From assembly GCA_030386875.1 (NCBI GenBank), contig CM059570.1, positions 32,169,422-32,233,421 on the forward strand: DNA of 64,000 bases. Direction: 5' to 3'. Positions within the stretch are counted from its first letter, which is position 1; each line of letters opens with the position of its first letter. The notes below the pieces were generated by a model that saw nothing but the letters and a program-made list of their open reading frames with translations, ran no database searches and was not told where the DNA came from. The DNA is from Morinoia aosen (taxonomy: Eukaryota > Arthropoda > Malacostraca > Amphipoda > Talitridae). The position numbers and the translations under genes were made by a program. Positions 37,801 to 48,728 of this stretch are shown piece after piece.

Positions 37801-39006
37801 TTCCACTGAATCGGCAGGCAGGTTGATTACCATTCCAGCCTTTTTCATAGAAGGACGGCTGAGCAGAAGCGGGATGCTGCTGTCTATCACATCAGATCTA
37901 ATGTTGATGTTCTTTCCGGCCATAACGCACGGAAACACAACACTTTTCAGTGCTTTTGTTTTCTGTCCATCCCCAAACCTGTAAGTTGCATTCGAGGGAT
38001 GGAACGAAACTTTTTGCTTCTCTGCATCATTCAGAGTTAATAAAAACTCTTTCAACCAAAGGTCACCACACACAGTTTTTGAACATCCCGAATCTAGCAG
38101 CACATGACCTAAAGCCTCGCCCAGAAGCAAATCCATTTTTGGATCAAGAACTTCACCAGTGATTAATGTGATGTTCACCTCCTCCTCTTCTTCAATTTCG
38201 GAGGTTGTTTCTCCAAATAGACTAGATTGTCTTTCATGAGCATGTGGACATTTTCTAGCCCAGTGCATTTTAGATCCACACACCGCACACATCGATACTG
38301 ATCCATCATTGTTAGTTGGATTCAAACGTGAATCCTTGCTTCCAGCATTGAAGGTGGTTCTGCGGCTGTTGAAGTTTCCCCTTCTCCATCTTCCCCTACC
38401 AGATGCACCATAAGCGTACATGGCGTCTGCAGGTTCAATTTTCACCGCCAAGTCAGAATTGTTCATCACCAAATTTCCGTTCTCAGTAAACAATCTTTTC
38501 AAAGTTTTGCGCATATTTTCAAACGTCATCTCCGTTGTAGTTGACAGTGCCAGTTGAAAATGAATGTCTGAAAGATTACAGCTTTTCAAGAGTCTGCACG
38601 CCACTACCGCATCTGGTAAACTAACACCAACCTCCTTTAACTTGTAATGGCGGTTATCAAACTCAGACAAGTATTCGTCCACAGAACATTCCGCAGGGCG
38701 ACTGTAATTTTCGAACGCAAGGTACGTATTGAACACTTTCCAATTAGGATCTTGTAGAAACACTCTATCTAACTTCAATAGTAGTTTGTCCAGACCGTCA
38801 TCACTCTTCAATTCGCTGACACTAAGTTCTGATGACGCTGCACGTGCTCTTCCCGTCAAAGAGAGATGAACTGCGATGCCACACTTATTCGCCGGCAAAT
38901 CCGTGAACACTTTCCATAGTTCAATGTCTTTTTTCCAAGAATCATAATCGCTTTCCTCTTCAAACACTGGCGGACATTTACTGAACGATTTACCAACGGT
39001 AGACAT
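34801..39006 (-). CDS. Copia Gag-Pol polyprotein, intact
   Basis: 1401 residues from ATG 39006, 17 nt past the LTR, with no stop. In order: Gag capsid-like region; zinc knuckle CAVCGSKMHWARKC; aspartic protease with LLDSGCSKTVCG; integrase with HHCC (HRQFAHPTSEK..CDTCRRYK) and a DDE core (MDLKVW, SDNGCEF, CERLNS); reverse transcriptase (RWVITEKVKNGE, ARLVVRGFEE, YGLCDAARAW, CVHVDDFFW); RNase H (SDAAFG, STLAAETLAL, DNRSL). The order protease-integrase-RT-RNase H defines Copia. All catalytic motifs look complete, and with identical LTRs the element may still be active. Confidence 0.95.
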   Translation of the reverse strand: MSTVGKSFSKCPPVFEEESDYDSWKKDIELWKVFTDLPANKCGIAVHLSLTGRARAASSELSVSELKSDDGLDKLLLKLDRVFLQDPNWKVFNTYLAFENYSRPAECSVDEYLSEFDNRHYKLKEVGVSLPDAVVACRLLKSCNLSDIHFQLALSTTTEMTFENMRKTLKRLFTENGNLVMNNSDLAVKIEPADAMYAYGASGRGRWRRGNFNSRRTTFNAGSKDSRLNPTNNDGSVSMCAVCGSKMHWARKCPHAHERQSSLFGETTSEIEEEEEVNITLITGEVLDPKMDLLLGEALGHVLLDSGCSKTVCGDLWLKEFLLTLNDAEKQKVSFHPSNATYRFGDGQKTKALKSVVFPCVMAGKNINIRSDVIDSSIPLLLSRPSMKKAGMVINLPADSVEVFGQRVKLRTTTMGHYTIPIYRQLTTTRVEHALVNTTSNAKPDEVALKLHRQFAHPTSEKLLSLLKEAGRNNSELEAAIKRISESCDTCRRYKKPKPRPVVALPMAKSFNDLVAMDLKVWSHGQYFLVLVDHATRFCSAAYITNKQPQTIVKSLFTSWIMTFGAPKQFLSDNGCEFNNELVRSMGEGFGIKILCTAAESPWSNSICERLNSVLTTSIKKIVEDCTCDLDIALGWAVSARNALQNCHGFSPNQLVFGRNPVIPTICSNSLPALEMKTTSQMIADNLNAMHNARVEFVKNESSERISRALLRQTRNSDVNDLVNGDCVYYKRKDDDRWRGPGVVIGKDGKQVLVKHGGTYVRVHTCRLQHANSSDDLHGSETALKSDRPSAAVVSQEAAVVEDDSDVETVESSGNQDRPPSALAGPPNETPLITPSRINQNNPKTGQRIEVYPKDGEKFTATVHSRAGKAGGLYGACYNIIRNNGEMEWIDLARQTEKWRLIPDEEQVLLCDSDVKGMEAKIAEIENWKQNDVYEIVDDIGQKTMSVRWVITEKVKNGETVVKARLVVRGFEEDMHEQRTDSPTCAKDSLRLAMTAIAAHGWQCQSIDIRAAYLQGNAITRDVFIKPPIEFYDGSLWKLKKTVYGLCDAARAWYFRVRDVLLSMGMIMCSVDQALFYWHDEGRLAGVICVHVDDFFWAGSDLFQRSVIAQLKKEFLIGSHADGAFKFVGVNVSGTGDLIEVDQLSYIDTLREVKIKSCYTNRSDPLDKLDKDELRGVVGQLNWVATQTRPDIAFEVCLLSSVLDIATLEDALRANKVIRLLKLREVIVRFPRVRSISECSIECHSDAAFGNLVDGGSQGGYVIFVVDGDNRCPIAWQSRRIRRVVKSTLAAETLALLDAAEAGVYYAKLLCECINVPCSAVQVRCCLDNRSLVESLHSTKTVADKCLRINLAVLKDMLSRGDVAEVSWVRTSRMLANCLTKRGASSDALLAAVTGSTGHPE

Positions 39007-39010
39007 TACG

Positions 39011-39021
39011 CTCTGCTACCA
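39011..39021 (-). other. Copia primer binding site (initiator tRNA-Met)
   Basis: In sense TGGTAGCAGAG follows the 5' LTR after two bases. It is complementary to the 3' end (CTCTGCTACCA) of animal initiator tRNA-Met. Confidence 0.75.
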
Positions 39022-39023
39022 TT

Positions 39024-39182
39024 TGTTAACTGCACTGTAGCGGTCCTTGTGCTCACCTGAACACCGCTCGTAGCCAACTGAGAGCGTGGCGAACTACGCG
39101 CCGCCCACATTAGGTTGAGCCGGCACTAACTACAATCACCGGCATGATCAGCACGCACGCGCCAGTTTTACACAGACTAACA
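39024..39182 (-). repeat. Copia 5' LTR
   Basis: Same 159 bp as the 3' LTR. Transcription of the element would start within it and run toward lower coordinates. Confidence 0.93.
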
Positions 39183-39285
39183 AGTTCGACTCGGACCAGG
39201 AGCGGAGTAAAACGTACGCAGTTTGTTCGAGTACTGTATTTCTTTCCAGATTTAAACTTATTTTGTGTTGCTATAGCCCTTAATC

Positions 39286-39645
39286 ATGGGTCCAAAGAAA
39301 GACAATGATAAGGGGAAGGCAAAGAGAAAAATAGTGAGGCCCACTATTGAACTGAAGAAGGAGATTATTGCAAAATATGGAAGTGGTGTATGAGTGTCCA
39401 AACTCGCGTTGCAGTAGGAAATGGCAAAATCAACCATTTCCACTATCTTGAAGCATAAGGAAGTGTTAAAGAAAGCTGATGTTGCAATGGGAGTGCCAGG
39501 AATTAGTAAGCAAAGGCCTCAGATAATGGAAGAAATGGAGAAGTTGCTTCTTATCTTCATCAAGGAAAAGATGTTGGCAGGGCACAGCATTAGTGAAGCT
39601 CTCATCTGCAAAAAAGCTCTTCAAATTTACGAAGATGTATGGATG
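39286..39645 (+). pseudogene. Tigger transposase N-terminal remnant
   Basis: MGPKKDNDKGKAKRK then TIELKKEIIAKYGSG matches a CENP-B-type N-terminal domain. It continues in the same frame past a TGA (39391) and a TAG (39418) into MAKSTISTILKHKE and GHSISEALICKKALQIYED, the second helix-turn-helix region. The DDE domain is absent, so the element is non-autonomous. Confidence 0.8.
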
Positions 39646-41607
39646 TATTGCTTTATTAATCGTTATCATGTACTGCTTGTGCACATTTACGTTTTCATTG
39701 TTGCTGAGATACACCTTATAATATTTTAGGTATTTTTCTTAATGGTAAGAACGGATTAAATTCCTTTCCATTATTTCTCATGGGAAAATTGGTTTTGGTG
39801 TTCAAATAAATCGGTTCTCGACCACCACCTCAGAACGGATTTTGGCCGAGTACCGAGGTACCACTGTATATATATATTTGTATATTCGTCAAATTGAAAT
39901 TTAATTAATAATGTAAGTGTTTAATTTAATTAATTATAAGTTAACCCTCTATTACAAACGTAAACAGGTTGGGTCGTGAGGGGGAGCCACAGTTCTTCTA
40001 GTGAAAATTATAAATAAAGGTTCTAACCCACCCATTAGGGTGACATCCGCAATTGTGTTTACATGAGCTCCAAAATGGCGGCCACCCGGTACGGTCACCG
40101 CCATCTTGAAAGTGATGTTGCCATCTTTCAACTGATGTTTCTCTGTAGAACGTGAATACTATTAAAGTCAAATAACTCAAAAATAGCGCATCCTTTACTG
40201 ATTCCATGAAACTGAATTTTTATTTCCATGGATATAATTAATTACGCCATATCTCGCATAAACAATAACTTTTTCCCTGCTTGGCGTGCTCGCTGCGTTG
40301 TTGGAACTCCCTTTGCGTAAAAGCATGAGCAAAGCTCCTATAACTTCAAAGTTGAATAACTCGGAAATGACGCATCAGCAAGCAGAATGGCATTCATGTA
40401 AAATGTTTATAAATGGGCTCCTTTAGTGATTCTTGGTATAGGAATGTTTAATTTTGGTGGATCACCTAAACTCAATATTGACCACAAAATTTTGAACATC
40501 GATTAGTTGCATCACCATAACATTTACCTGAATATTTTTTTGGAACTAATGCTTTCAAACAATCAAGATCCAAAATTCGCCCAAAAAGGTCAATTTATAC
40601 ATTGAATATAAAATTTTTCAATTCAAATAATTTAAAATAGGCAAGCAGATTTTCATTCAAGACAGATTTATCTCAAACTTGAAACTTGAATTGAGGGCCG
40701 ACAGTGTCGGGGCCTTTATAACGGCCTACAAATCCCTCCTCAATACTCAGAGGAAAAAAGTTCAGTGCCTGTGTACCAGACTTGTCCACTAAACTACTCA
40801 GGATCCACCAATCCTTGTCACAAACTGCCATAAAACAGCATCACTGGGATAACCAGTGTGTCAAAACACCATCCCCAGGCATATTGGGTCATTACTGACC
40901 ACTCTACCTGACTGGCTCATTCCAGTCACTGTCTCTTACTCCAGGCACGCACAAGAAATATTTTCATAGCTTCAATGATACTTAAATTACACTCCTGATC
41001 CAATCCAGCATAATGGCTCATACCACAATCATCTTCAGCACATCTGGCATACCACTCATTCTTTCCATACTGCTCAAGCACTACATTCATGAAACTTTCT
41101 CTCTCCTGCTCATACTTACTACATTCCAGCACAAAATGCTCAATTGTTTCCTCCACTCTGCTATTACACTGCTGACATAATCTGATATATTCTCATTCCA
41201 CCTTCATGTACGTCTGTTCAAACTCAATGACTTACATCTCACAGCAAACAAGAGTTGACTTCCAAAACTACCATCATAGGACATCTCAAACTTAGGTGCT
41301 TTTTTTCATATACCAGTCAAGTGTAGGCTTCCGCATCATGCTAAGCTTCCACTTGTTTAATCCATACTGTTTTTTTTTTCCTCTCAATCTCTTCCTTCCA
41401 CCTCTTGCAGTCCCACTCAGGCCCTACACCTCCAGCATTTATCAAACTCCAGTCATCTACAGGTCTCCCAATTCTAACATGAACAATCTTTTGCATTCTA
41501 AGTTTTGTTGAATGTCCCCAACACACTTTCTCCCAATAGCTTACACTCAGATTCCATTCAAAAATTTGCTTTACCCATCTGCTATTCTACATTCTTTCAA
41601 TTCTCAT

Positions 41608-42510
41608 CTAATGATTCAGCACTGCTTTCATCATTCTTTCAGAAAATATGCTCCACCCAAGGTCACCTCTAATGGCTTCTGTAGCTGTCCATTTTGGAGC
41701 ACCCAATGCTAACCGTCCTACCTTATTTTGTATTACATCCAGCTTTTCAAGATCACTTCCATTCCAGGCAAGAACACTCATACCATATATGACACTAGGT
41801 ACAGCAACATACTTCCACATTCCTCTCACACATTTGTATTTGTTTGCTCTGTATCTGGCCACACTACCTAACCATCCACTCCACTGCATTGCTTTAGCCA
41901 CTTTCTCACCTTCAGTTCTAGTACATCCATCTTCACTCATCATACAACCTAGATATTTGTATTCTTTTGTTCTACCTATTCTGATTTCTCCAATATTCCA
42001 CAGTCTGTCTCTATTAGTCTCATCACTATTTATAACCATAACCTTGCTTTTGTCGGCACCAAAGTTTATCTTGAAATCTGTACTATATCCGTTCACAATG
42101 TCAAGCATCCTTTGCAGTTCATGTCCACATTCACTAACCACAACCACATCATCAGCATACAACAAACAGCTCAGTCTCTCATTACCAACTTTCAGTCCTA
42201 AGCCACTCCTAAGTCGAACTGCTAATTCTTCTGTGTACAATCCAAACAACTGGGGAGGCAGAGTACAGCCCTGTCTCACTCCTCTAAAACTCCTCACTTG
42301 CCCTGTTTCCAAATTTCCTAATCTGTATATTGCGCTTGTGTTCTCATATAGACTTTGTACAATTTTTTCTATTTTTCTGCTAAACCCAACTTTTCTCAAA
42401 ACTTCAAAGAGCCTAACCCGATCCACTCTGTCATACGCTTTTTCAATATCCAGGAATGCTAAATACACCTTCTTATCATCCATCCTCATTTGCTCAATTA
42501 TTTCACTCAC
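41608..42510 (-). pseudogene. LINE copy 1 ORF2 remnant (reverse transcriptase)
   Basis: About 300 residues still open: FLDIEKAYDRVDR, VRQGCTLPPQLF and LLYADDVVVVSE motifs, about the middle third of the 1138-residue ORF2. Compared with copies 2-4 there are small deletions (for example RLRSGLG for RLRGSGLG) and a frame break after 41608. Confidence 0.85.
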
Positions 42511-42597
42511 TACAATTAGATTATCTTCCCACGTCTATCTTGCCTAAAACCATTCTATTCTTCACCTAGGACTCCTAATTCCTCAAGTAAATTTTTC

Positions 42598-43132
42598 GGT
42601 CAATATTGAATTTAATGTTAACGAATTTAATAATTTCGTAGGTATAGATAGGTAATATAGTCGATTTTAAGACGTTTTACATGAATGAATGTGCCCGGAA
42701 ATGCTTAGTTCAGGAGATATAGGATAAATAACGCCAGGTAAGAATAGCATTAACAGCAGTTTCGATATGGCTCTTCCGGCGTTTTGCGGACGCGGACCAC
42801 GCCAAGTTTTTTGGCAGGAGTCATCGGCCTCGATATGGTTGAGTTAAATTAAGATATATTAGGCTTACTTAGGTTAGAATACTCAACTAAATTAACTTTA
42901 CCAAACCTAACCTTACCTATCGTTACGTCAGAACCGGATTTCTGCTTATTTACCTCTCCGTTTGTTCAATTTTATAAACAACGTTCCTATAACTTCAAAG
43001 TTAAATATCTCCAAAAATAAGCATTTCCGGGCACATTGTCATTCCTGTAAAACGTCTTAAAATCGACTATATTACCTATCTATACCTACGAAATTATGAA
43101 ATTCGTTGACAACATTAAATTCAATATTGACC
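42598..43132. mobile_element. GGTCAATATTGA inverted-repeat element, copy B
   Basis: 535 bp with inverted arms over 100 bp long (GGTCAATATTGAATTTAATG at the left, mirrored to AATATTGACC at the right). 8-bp duplication AATTTTTC at 42590-42597 and 43133-43140, present once in the uninterrupted LINE copies. It has a short unique centre and no ORF, so it is non-autonomous. It postdates LINE copy 1. Confidence 0.9.
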
Positions 43133-44145
43133 AATTTTTCATTCTCTCATTCAAAATATCACAAAATATTTTACATACAGTGTCACCCAGTGCAATTGGT
43201 CTGTAATTTTTAAGTTTTTTCTTACTCTTATGCAACAGAACTACATTACACTTGTTCCAGTCATCCGGTACTCTTTCACTCTTCCATATCTCATCAAATA
43301 AACATTTCAACATACTGACTACACTCTCTCCTCTACATTTATAGAACTCATATGGGATCTTATCAGGGCCACATGCCTTTCTATTTTCACTTTCTTCAAA
43401 AACTTATAATCTCTTCACAAGTGATTTTGTCTTCCATTTGCAGTTCACGTTCATCAATCAGAAAATTTATGGGTGCATCATCTGTAACCTGCTCATTCAT
43501 TCCACCAATGTCCTCCCAGTATTCTTCAACTGCTTTCACCATTTGCATCCTATCTTGCACACTGCAACCATTAACTACTAATCATCAACTTGAATTTCAC
43601 TACTTCTATCATTACCTTGTATAAACTTATACCAATCTTTTATTCCATCCGGACCTTTCTTTCTTAGATTTTCAACTTGGTGTCTCTCCTCTTTAACCCT
43701 AGCCTCATTAATCATTCTCCTTACTTTCTTCTGCTGGTCCTTGTACTCATTCCATGCACTCTGCCATTCATCCTCAGTAATTCTGTTTCTTTCATACATT
43801 TTCCTCATACTGCGTTGTTTCTTATTTAAAGTCTTTCTTCTCATTCGTTCTTCCTTTATCTCACTTGTAAACCATCGGGTTCCAGCTTGAACTTGAACTT
43901 GAACTTGAAATTGAGGGCCGACAGTGTCGGGGCCTTTATAACGGCCTACAAATCCCTCCTCAATACTCAGAGGAAAAAAGTTCAGTGCCTGTGTACCAGA
44001 CTTGTCCACTAAACTACTCAGGATCTACCAATCCTTGTCACAAGCTGCCATTGGATGGCGTCACTGGGATAGCCAGTGTGTCAAAACACCATCCCCAGGC
44101 ATATTGGGTCATTACAGCCCATTCTACCAGACTGGCTCATTCCAG

Positions 44146-47100
44146 TCACTGTCTCTTACTCCAGGCACGCACAAGAAACACTTTCATAGCCTCAGTGATA
44201 CTTGCATTACACTCCTGATCCAATCCAGCAAGACAGCTCATACCGCAATCATCTTCAGCACATCTGGCATTCCACTCATTCTCTCCATACTGCTCAGACA
44301 CCACATTCATAAAACTCTCTCTCTCTTGCTCATACTTACTACATTCCAGCACAAAATGCTCAATCGTTTCCTCTACTCCACTATTACACTGCTGACATAA
44401 TCTGTTATTATTCTCATTCCATCTCCATGTACGTCTGTTCACACTCAATGACTTACATCTCACAGCAAACAAGAGTTGACTTCCAAAACTACCATCATAG
44501 AACAGCTCAAACTTAGGTGCTTTCTTTTTCATATACCAGTTAAGTGTAGGCTTCCGCATCATGCTAAGCTTCCACTTATTCAATCCATACTCTTTTGTTT
44601 GTCTCTCAATCTCTTTCTTCCACCTCTTGCAGTCCCACTCAGGCCCTACACCTCCTACATTTATTAAACTCCAGTCATCCACAGGTCTCCCAATTCTAAC
44701 ATGAATAATCTTTTGCATACTGAGTTTCCTTGCATGCCCCCAACATACTTTCTCCCAATAGCTTACACTCAGATTCCATTCAAAGATTCGCCTTACCCAC
44801 CTGCTATTCTGCATTCTTTCAATTCTCACCTTATAATTCAGCACAGCTTTCATCATTCTTTCTGAAAATAGGCTCCACCCTAGGTCACCTCTAATGGCCT
44901 CTATAGCTGTCCATTTCGGAGCACCCAATGCTACACGTCCTACCTTATTTTGTATCACATCCAGCTTTTCAAGATCACTTCCATTCCAAGCAAGAGCACT
45001 CATACCATACATGACACTAGGTACAGCAACATACTTCCACATTCCTCTCACACATTCGTACTTGTTTGCTCTGTATCTGGCCACACTACCTAACCGTCCA
45101 CTCCACTGCATTGCTTTAGCCACTTTCTCACCTTTAGTTCTAGTACATCCATCTTCACTCATCATACAACCTAGATATTTGTATTCTTTTGTTCTACCTA
45201 TTCTGATTTCTCCAATATTCCACAGTCTGTCTCTATCAGTCTCATCACTATTTATAACCATGACCTTACTTTTATCGGCACCAAAGTTCATCTTGAAATC
45301 TGTACTATATCCATTCACAATGTCAAGCATCCTTTGTAGTTCATGACCACATTCACTAACCACAACCACATCATCAGCATACAACAAACAGCTCAGTCTC
45401 TCATTACCAACTTTCAGTCCTAAACCACTCCCTCTCAGTCGAACTGCTAATTCTTCTGTGTACAATCCAAACAACAGGGGGGACAGAGTACAGCCCTGTC
45501 TCACTCCTCTAACACTCCTCACTTGCCCTGTTTCCAAATTTCCTAACCTGTAGATAGCACTTGTGTTCTCATACAGACTCTGTACAATGTTCACTATTTT
45601 TCTGCTAAAACCAACTTTTCTCAAAATTTCAAACCGCCTAACCCGATCCACTCTGTCATACGCCTTTTCAATATCCAGGAATGCTAAATATACCTTCTTG
45701 TTATCCTTCTTCATTCGCTCAATTATTTCACTCACTACAAACAGATTATCCTCCCCCCGTCTATCTTGCCTAAAACCATTCTGTTCTTCTCCCAGGACTC
45801 CTAATTCCTCAACTAAATTTTTCATTCTCTCATTCAAAATACCACAAAATATCTTACATACGGTGTCACCCAGTGCAATTGGTCTGTAATTTTTAAGTTC
45901 TTTCATACTCTTATGTCCACCCTTATGCAACAGAACTACATTACACTTGTTCCAGTCATCCGGTACTCTTTCACTCTTCCATATCTCATCAAATAAACAT
46001 TTCAACATACTGACTACACTCTCTCCTCCACATTTATAGAACTCATATGGTATCTTATCAGGGCCACATGCCTTTCCATTTTTCACTTTCTTCAAAAAAC
46101 TTACAATCTCTTCACAAGTGATTTTGTCTTCCATTTGCAGTTCATGTTCATCTATCAGAAAATTTATTGGTTCATCATCTGTAACCTGCTCATTCATTCC
46201 ACCAATGTCCTCCCAGTATTCTTCAACTGCTTTCACCATTTGCATCCTATCTTGCACACTGCAACCATTGACTACTAATTCATCAACTTGAACTTCACTA
46301 CCTCTATCATTACCTTGTATAAACCTATACCAATCTTTTATTCCATCTGGACCTTTCTTTCTTAGATTTTCAACTTGGTGTCTCTCTTCTTTAACCCTAG
46401 CCTCATTGATCATTCTCTTTACTTTCTTCTGCTGGTCCTTGTACTCATTCCATACACTCTGCCATTCATCCTCAGTAATTCTGCGTCTTTCATACATTTT
46501 CCTCATACTGCGTTGTTTTTTTATTTAAAGTCTTCCTTCTCGTTCGTTCTTCCTTTATCTCACTCGTAAACCACCTAGCATTCCCTGTATTTTTCTTGCA
46601 TTTCATTCTACCGATCTTTTGCTCTGCCACATCATACAAGGTTCTTGCAATCTCCTTATTTAGGTCATTTACATTTCCACACCTGTTCCAGTTACATCTA
46701 CTCAATTTATTTCTAAATTCTTCCCAGTTTGCCATTTTAATACGCCAATTTTCTCTTACTCTGCTGGCCTTCTGCATCGGCTCCTTTCCACCCCAATTAT
46801 ATTCTAGTACAAGCATTTTATGGTCACTATCAATATCAAAATCACCTTCATCTACAAACATTTCTTTGACACACTCTCTTGCTCTACTATTCACTTTCAT
46901 ATCGTCAATTGCAGTTTTACATTCCCTGCTTTGCCATGTATGCAAGCCATTTCCTATTGTTACATTTAGGTTCTCAAGTTCATTCTCATCACAGAAATCA
47001 ATCAATTTTTGTCCATTTGCATTCACAGGCTCACCAAGTATACCAACATGGCCATTCATATCACCCATCAAAATCAGAGGGCATCTGCAATGCTCTTGCA

Positions 47101-47563
47101 CAATTCTTGTTGATATTTCATTCTTTTTTACATTCTCTTGATGAGCTAAAATACCATCAGTTGTCATATAGCATACAACCACAATAACACATTCTCTGGC
47201 ATGCATTCTTTCACACTTTATTACTAACAGATCTTCACTCTCAGGTTCATTTCCAACAGGAATTTCTTCTAATTTCCAATTTAGAGCATTTTTTACAATG
47301 AGACCAACTCCACCACCTCTTTTTTGCCAACTTACACGCCCTTTTCCAATCATGTAGTACTTACTCTCCTTGCATTTTAAACTGACTCTATCATGCATTT
47401 GGGTCTCTACTACACCAACACAATCCAAATCTCCATTCTCAAATTCTGCTACAAGGTCATTTAACTTTCCTGCATTCCATCCACGCACATTTATACATCC
47501 AAACCTTACAACACTATTGGACAATTCACAACATTTTTCATTTTTGCTCTGACAGCTTTCCAT
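44146..47563 (-). pseudogene. LINE copy 2 ORF2, one frameshift
   Basis: 3418 nt against 3417 in copies 3 and 4. An extra T in the T-run at about 46515-46521 separates the N-terminal part (46490-47563, APE endonuclease: CINVRGWNAGKL, MGDMNGHVG, DSDHK) from the rest (44146-46506: reverse transcriptase LKNYRPIALGD, FLDIEKAYDRVDR, YADDVVVVSE, and C-terminal CQQC..H..C finger). The endonuclease IDYMIVNSR block reads IDDMKVNSR here. Confidence 0.9.
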
Positions 47564-48728
47564 TCATCCAGTTCCACCTTCCATTACAATATGAGTACAC
47601 CCAATCCACTGGATGTATCTCCTGGAGAGTTTCATCTCACCTTCTTGAGTAAGATGGACTCCATCTCTACGAAAACACCCACTCTGGATCAGGTTATCCA
47701 TATCAAGGAAGCTGGAACCCATTTCACGCTTTCTCATACTCTCAGCTTTCATACTCATAATCCTTTTATGCACTTCCCTATTCACCTCCTTTCGCACCCT
47801 TTCATACTCCTCGCCACATGCAGGCCTTCTCAGCAGACTGGTCACAGCCACTCTTACATTCTTCTTTCGCGCCCTTTCAACAACATTCATAATTGCATTC
47901 ACCGTACGCTCTCTCCCACATTCAAGCAATCCATTGCCACCTCCTTGCAGTACAACCATCCCTTCATCCATTCCATCTATCACTTTCTCAGCATGCCTAC
48001 AAATCTCATTCACTCCCTTTCCTCTCATGCTCGTACATCCACTACGGTCAGTCATACTCACAAACCTATCCACATTCTTCACCATGCTGTCACCACATAT
48101 TCTAATCGTAGGTCTCACTCTCCCTTTCATACTACTCTTTCGTTCAACTCTTCCACTCACATCACTCTTTCCATCCATCTTCCTTTCATTCACTTCCACT
48201 ACAGGCGCCTGCACCTCATGTGGCATATCAACAAGTTGCTCCTTCACTCTCTTCCCATTCGTACTTCTTTCATCATGCTCATTCATCCTTCTACTCTCAT
48301 CTGGCACATTTGCACCACCATTCACTTCATTTATTGCATTCACACTCCTTGCACCATCATCCACTTCATTTGCACTCCTTGCACCATCATCCACTTCATT
48401 TGCACTCCTTGCACCACCACCATTTACCTCTTCATTCACTGCATTTGCACCATTCTCATTCTTTCCTTCATTCAACTTCATCCTTCAAATCAGCCTCTAA
48501 AGCAACCATCAGAATTGTCAATCTTTCAACCTCCTCTTCCAACTTCTTTCTCTCGTCATTCAAACATTTCCAGCACGTAAACACAAGATCATTCAACTTC
48601 CTCCGACTCATCTCTCTCAAACCTTTGCATGCATCTATATCTACCCACTCTTTACAAGTCATGCACTCAATCTCCTCATCCATTCCACTTGCACCTCCCT
48701 TCCTACGACCAGTCCTATTTCTTGCCAT
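47564..48728 (-). pseudogene. LINE copy 2 ORF1, frameshifted
   Basis: N-terminal part 48468-48728 has the PHD-like finger (CMTCKEW..CWKC) and a coiled coil. After a 5-bp deletion near 48480 the frame changes and continues as 47564-48481 with the SGNH-type esterase domain (CGDSMV, GGGN, DGVHL). TGA of ORF1 is directly followed by ATG of ORF2. Confidence 0.85.

Larger units (their letters stand above)
34491..39182 (-). mobile_element. Intact Copia LTR retrotransposon, GalEa-like
   Basis: 4692 bp with two 159-bp LTRs that appear identical, a 5-bp target duplication AGTTC (34486-34490 and 39183-39187), a primer binding site, a polypurine tract and one uninterrupted ORF. The short LTRs, initiator-Met primer and single ORF resemble GalEa-type Copia elements, an inference not tested by alignment. 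It is inserted in the Tigger element's 5' region. Confidence 0.93.
34321..39866 (+). mobile_element. Tigger-type element interrupted by Copia
   Basis: Terminal inverted repeats CAGTGGTACCTTGGTACTCG and, at the right, CGAGTACCGAGGTACCACTG, with TA on each side. Only about 850 bp of its own sequence remains outside the Copia insertion. Confidence 0.88.
34138..40483. mobile_element. GGTCAATATTGA inverted-repeat element (copy A, interrupted by Tigger)
   Basis: Terminal inverted repeats of about 150 bp: GGTCAATATTGAGTTTAGGT on the left and its mirror ending AATATTGACC on the right. 8-bp direct duplication ACAAAATT at 34130-34137 and 40484-40491. The remaining arms are 34138-34318 and 39869-40483; no coding capacity seen. 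Copy B is at 42598-43132. Confidence 0.82.
33764..40536. mobile_element. Outer foldback element (interrupted)
   Basis: The left arm AATATTGGTTAATG..GATGCAACTTATCGAT and inner block TATAGCAGTAAATTACTTAC are mirrored at 34020-34137 and again at 40484-40536 (ATCGATTAGTTGCATCACC). The second inverted-repeat element is inserted at ACAAAATT within the right arm. End points are approximate. Confidence 0.6.
40674..43886 (-). mobile_element. LINE copy 1 (decayed, 5'-truncated)
   Basis: Minus strand. The 3' tail of TTGAA/ACTTGA units at 40674-40691 precedes the family 3' UTR (GGGCCGACAGTGTCGGGGCC). ORF2 sequence follows and is broken by several frameshifts and by the inverted-repeat element at 42598-43132. 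The open remnants are 40926-41156, 41608-42510 and 43139-43313. Its upstream end meets the 3' tail of copy 2 near 43886. Confidence 0.85.

Noticed and set aside
43578-44009. 143-codon minus-strand frame
   Set aside because: It reads from the 3' UTR and tail of LINE copy 2 into ORF2 of copy 1, so it is a junction chimera.
47591-48580. 329-codon plus-strand frame (Ser/His-rich)
   Set aside because: Antisense shadow of LINE ORF1, with low-complexity composition.
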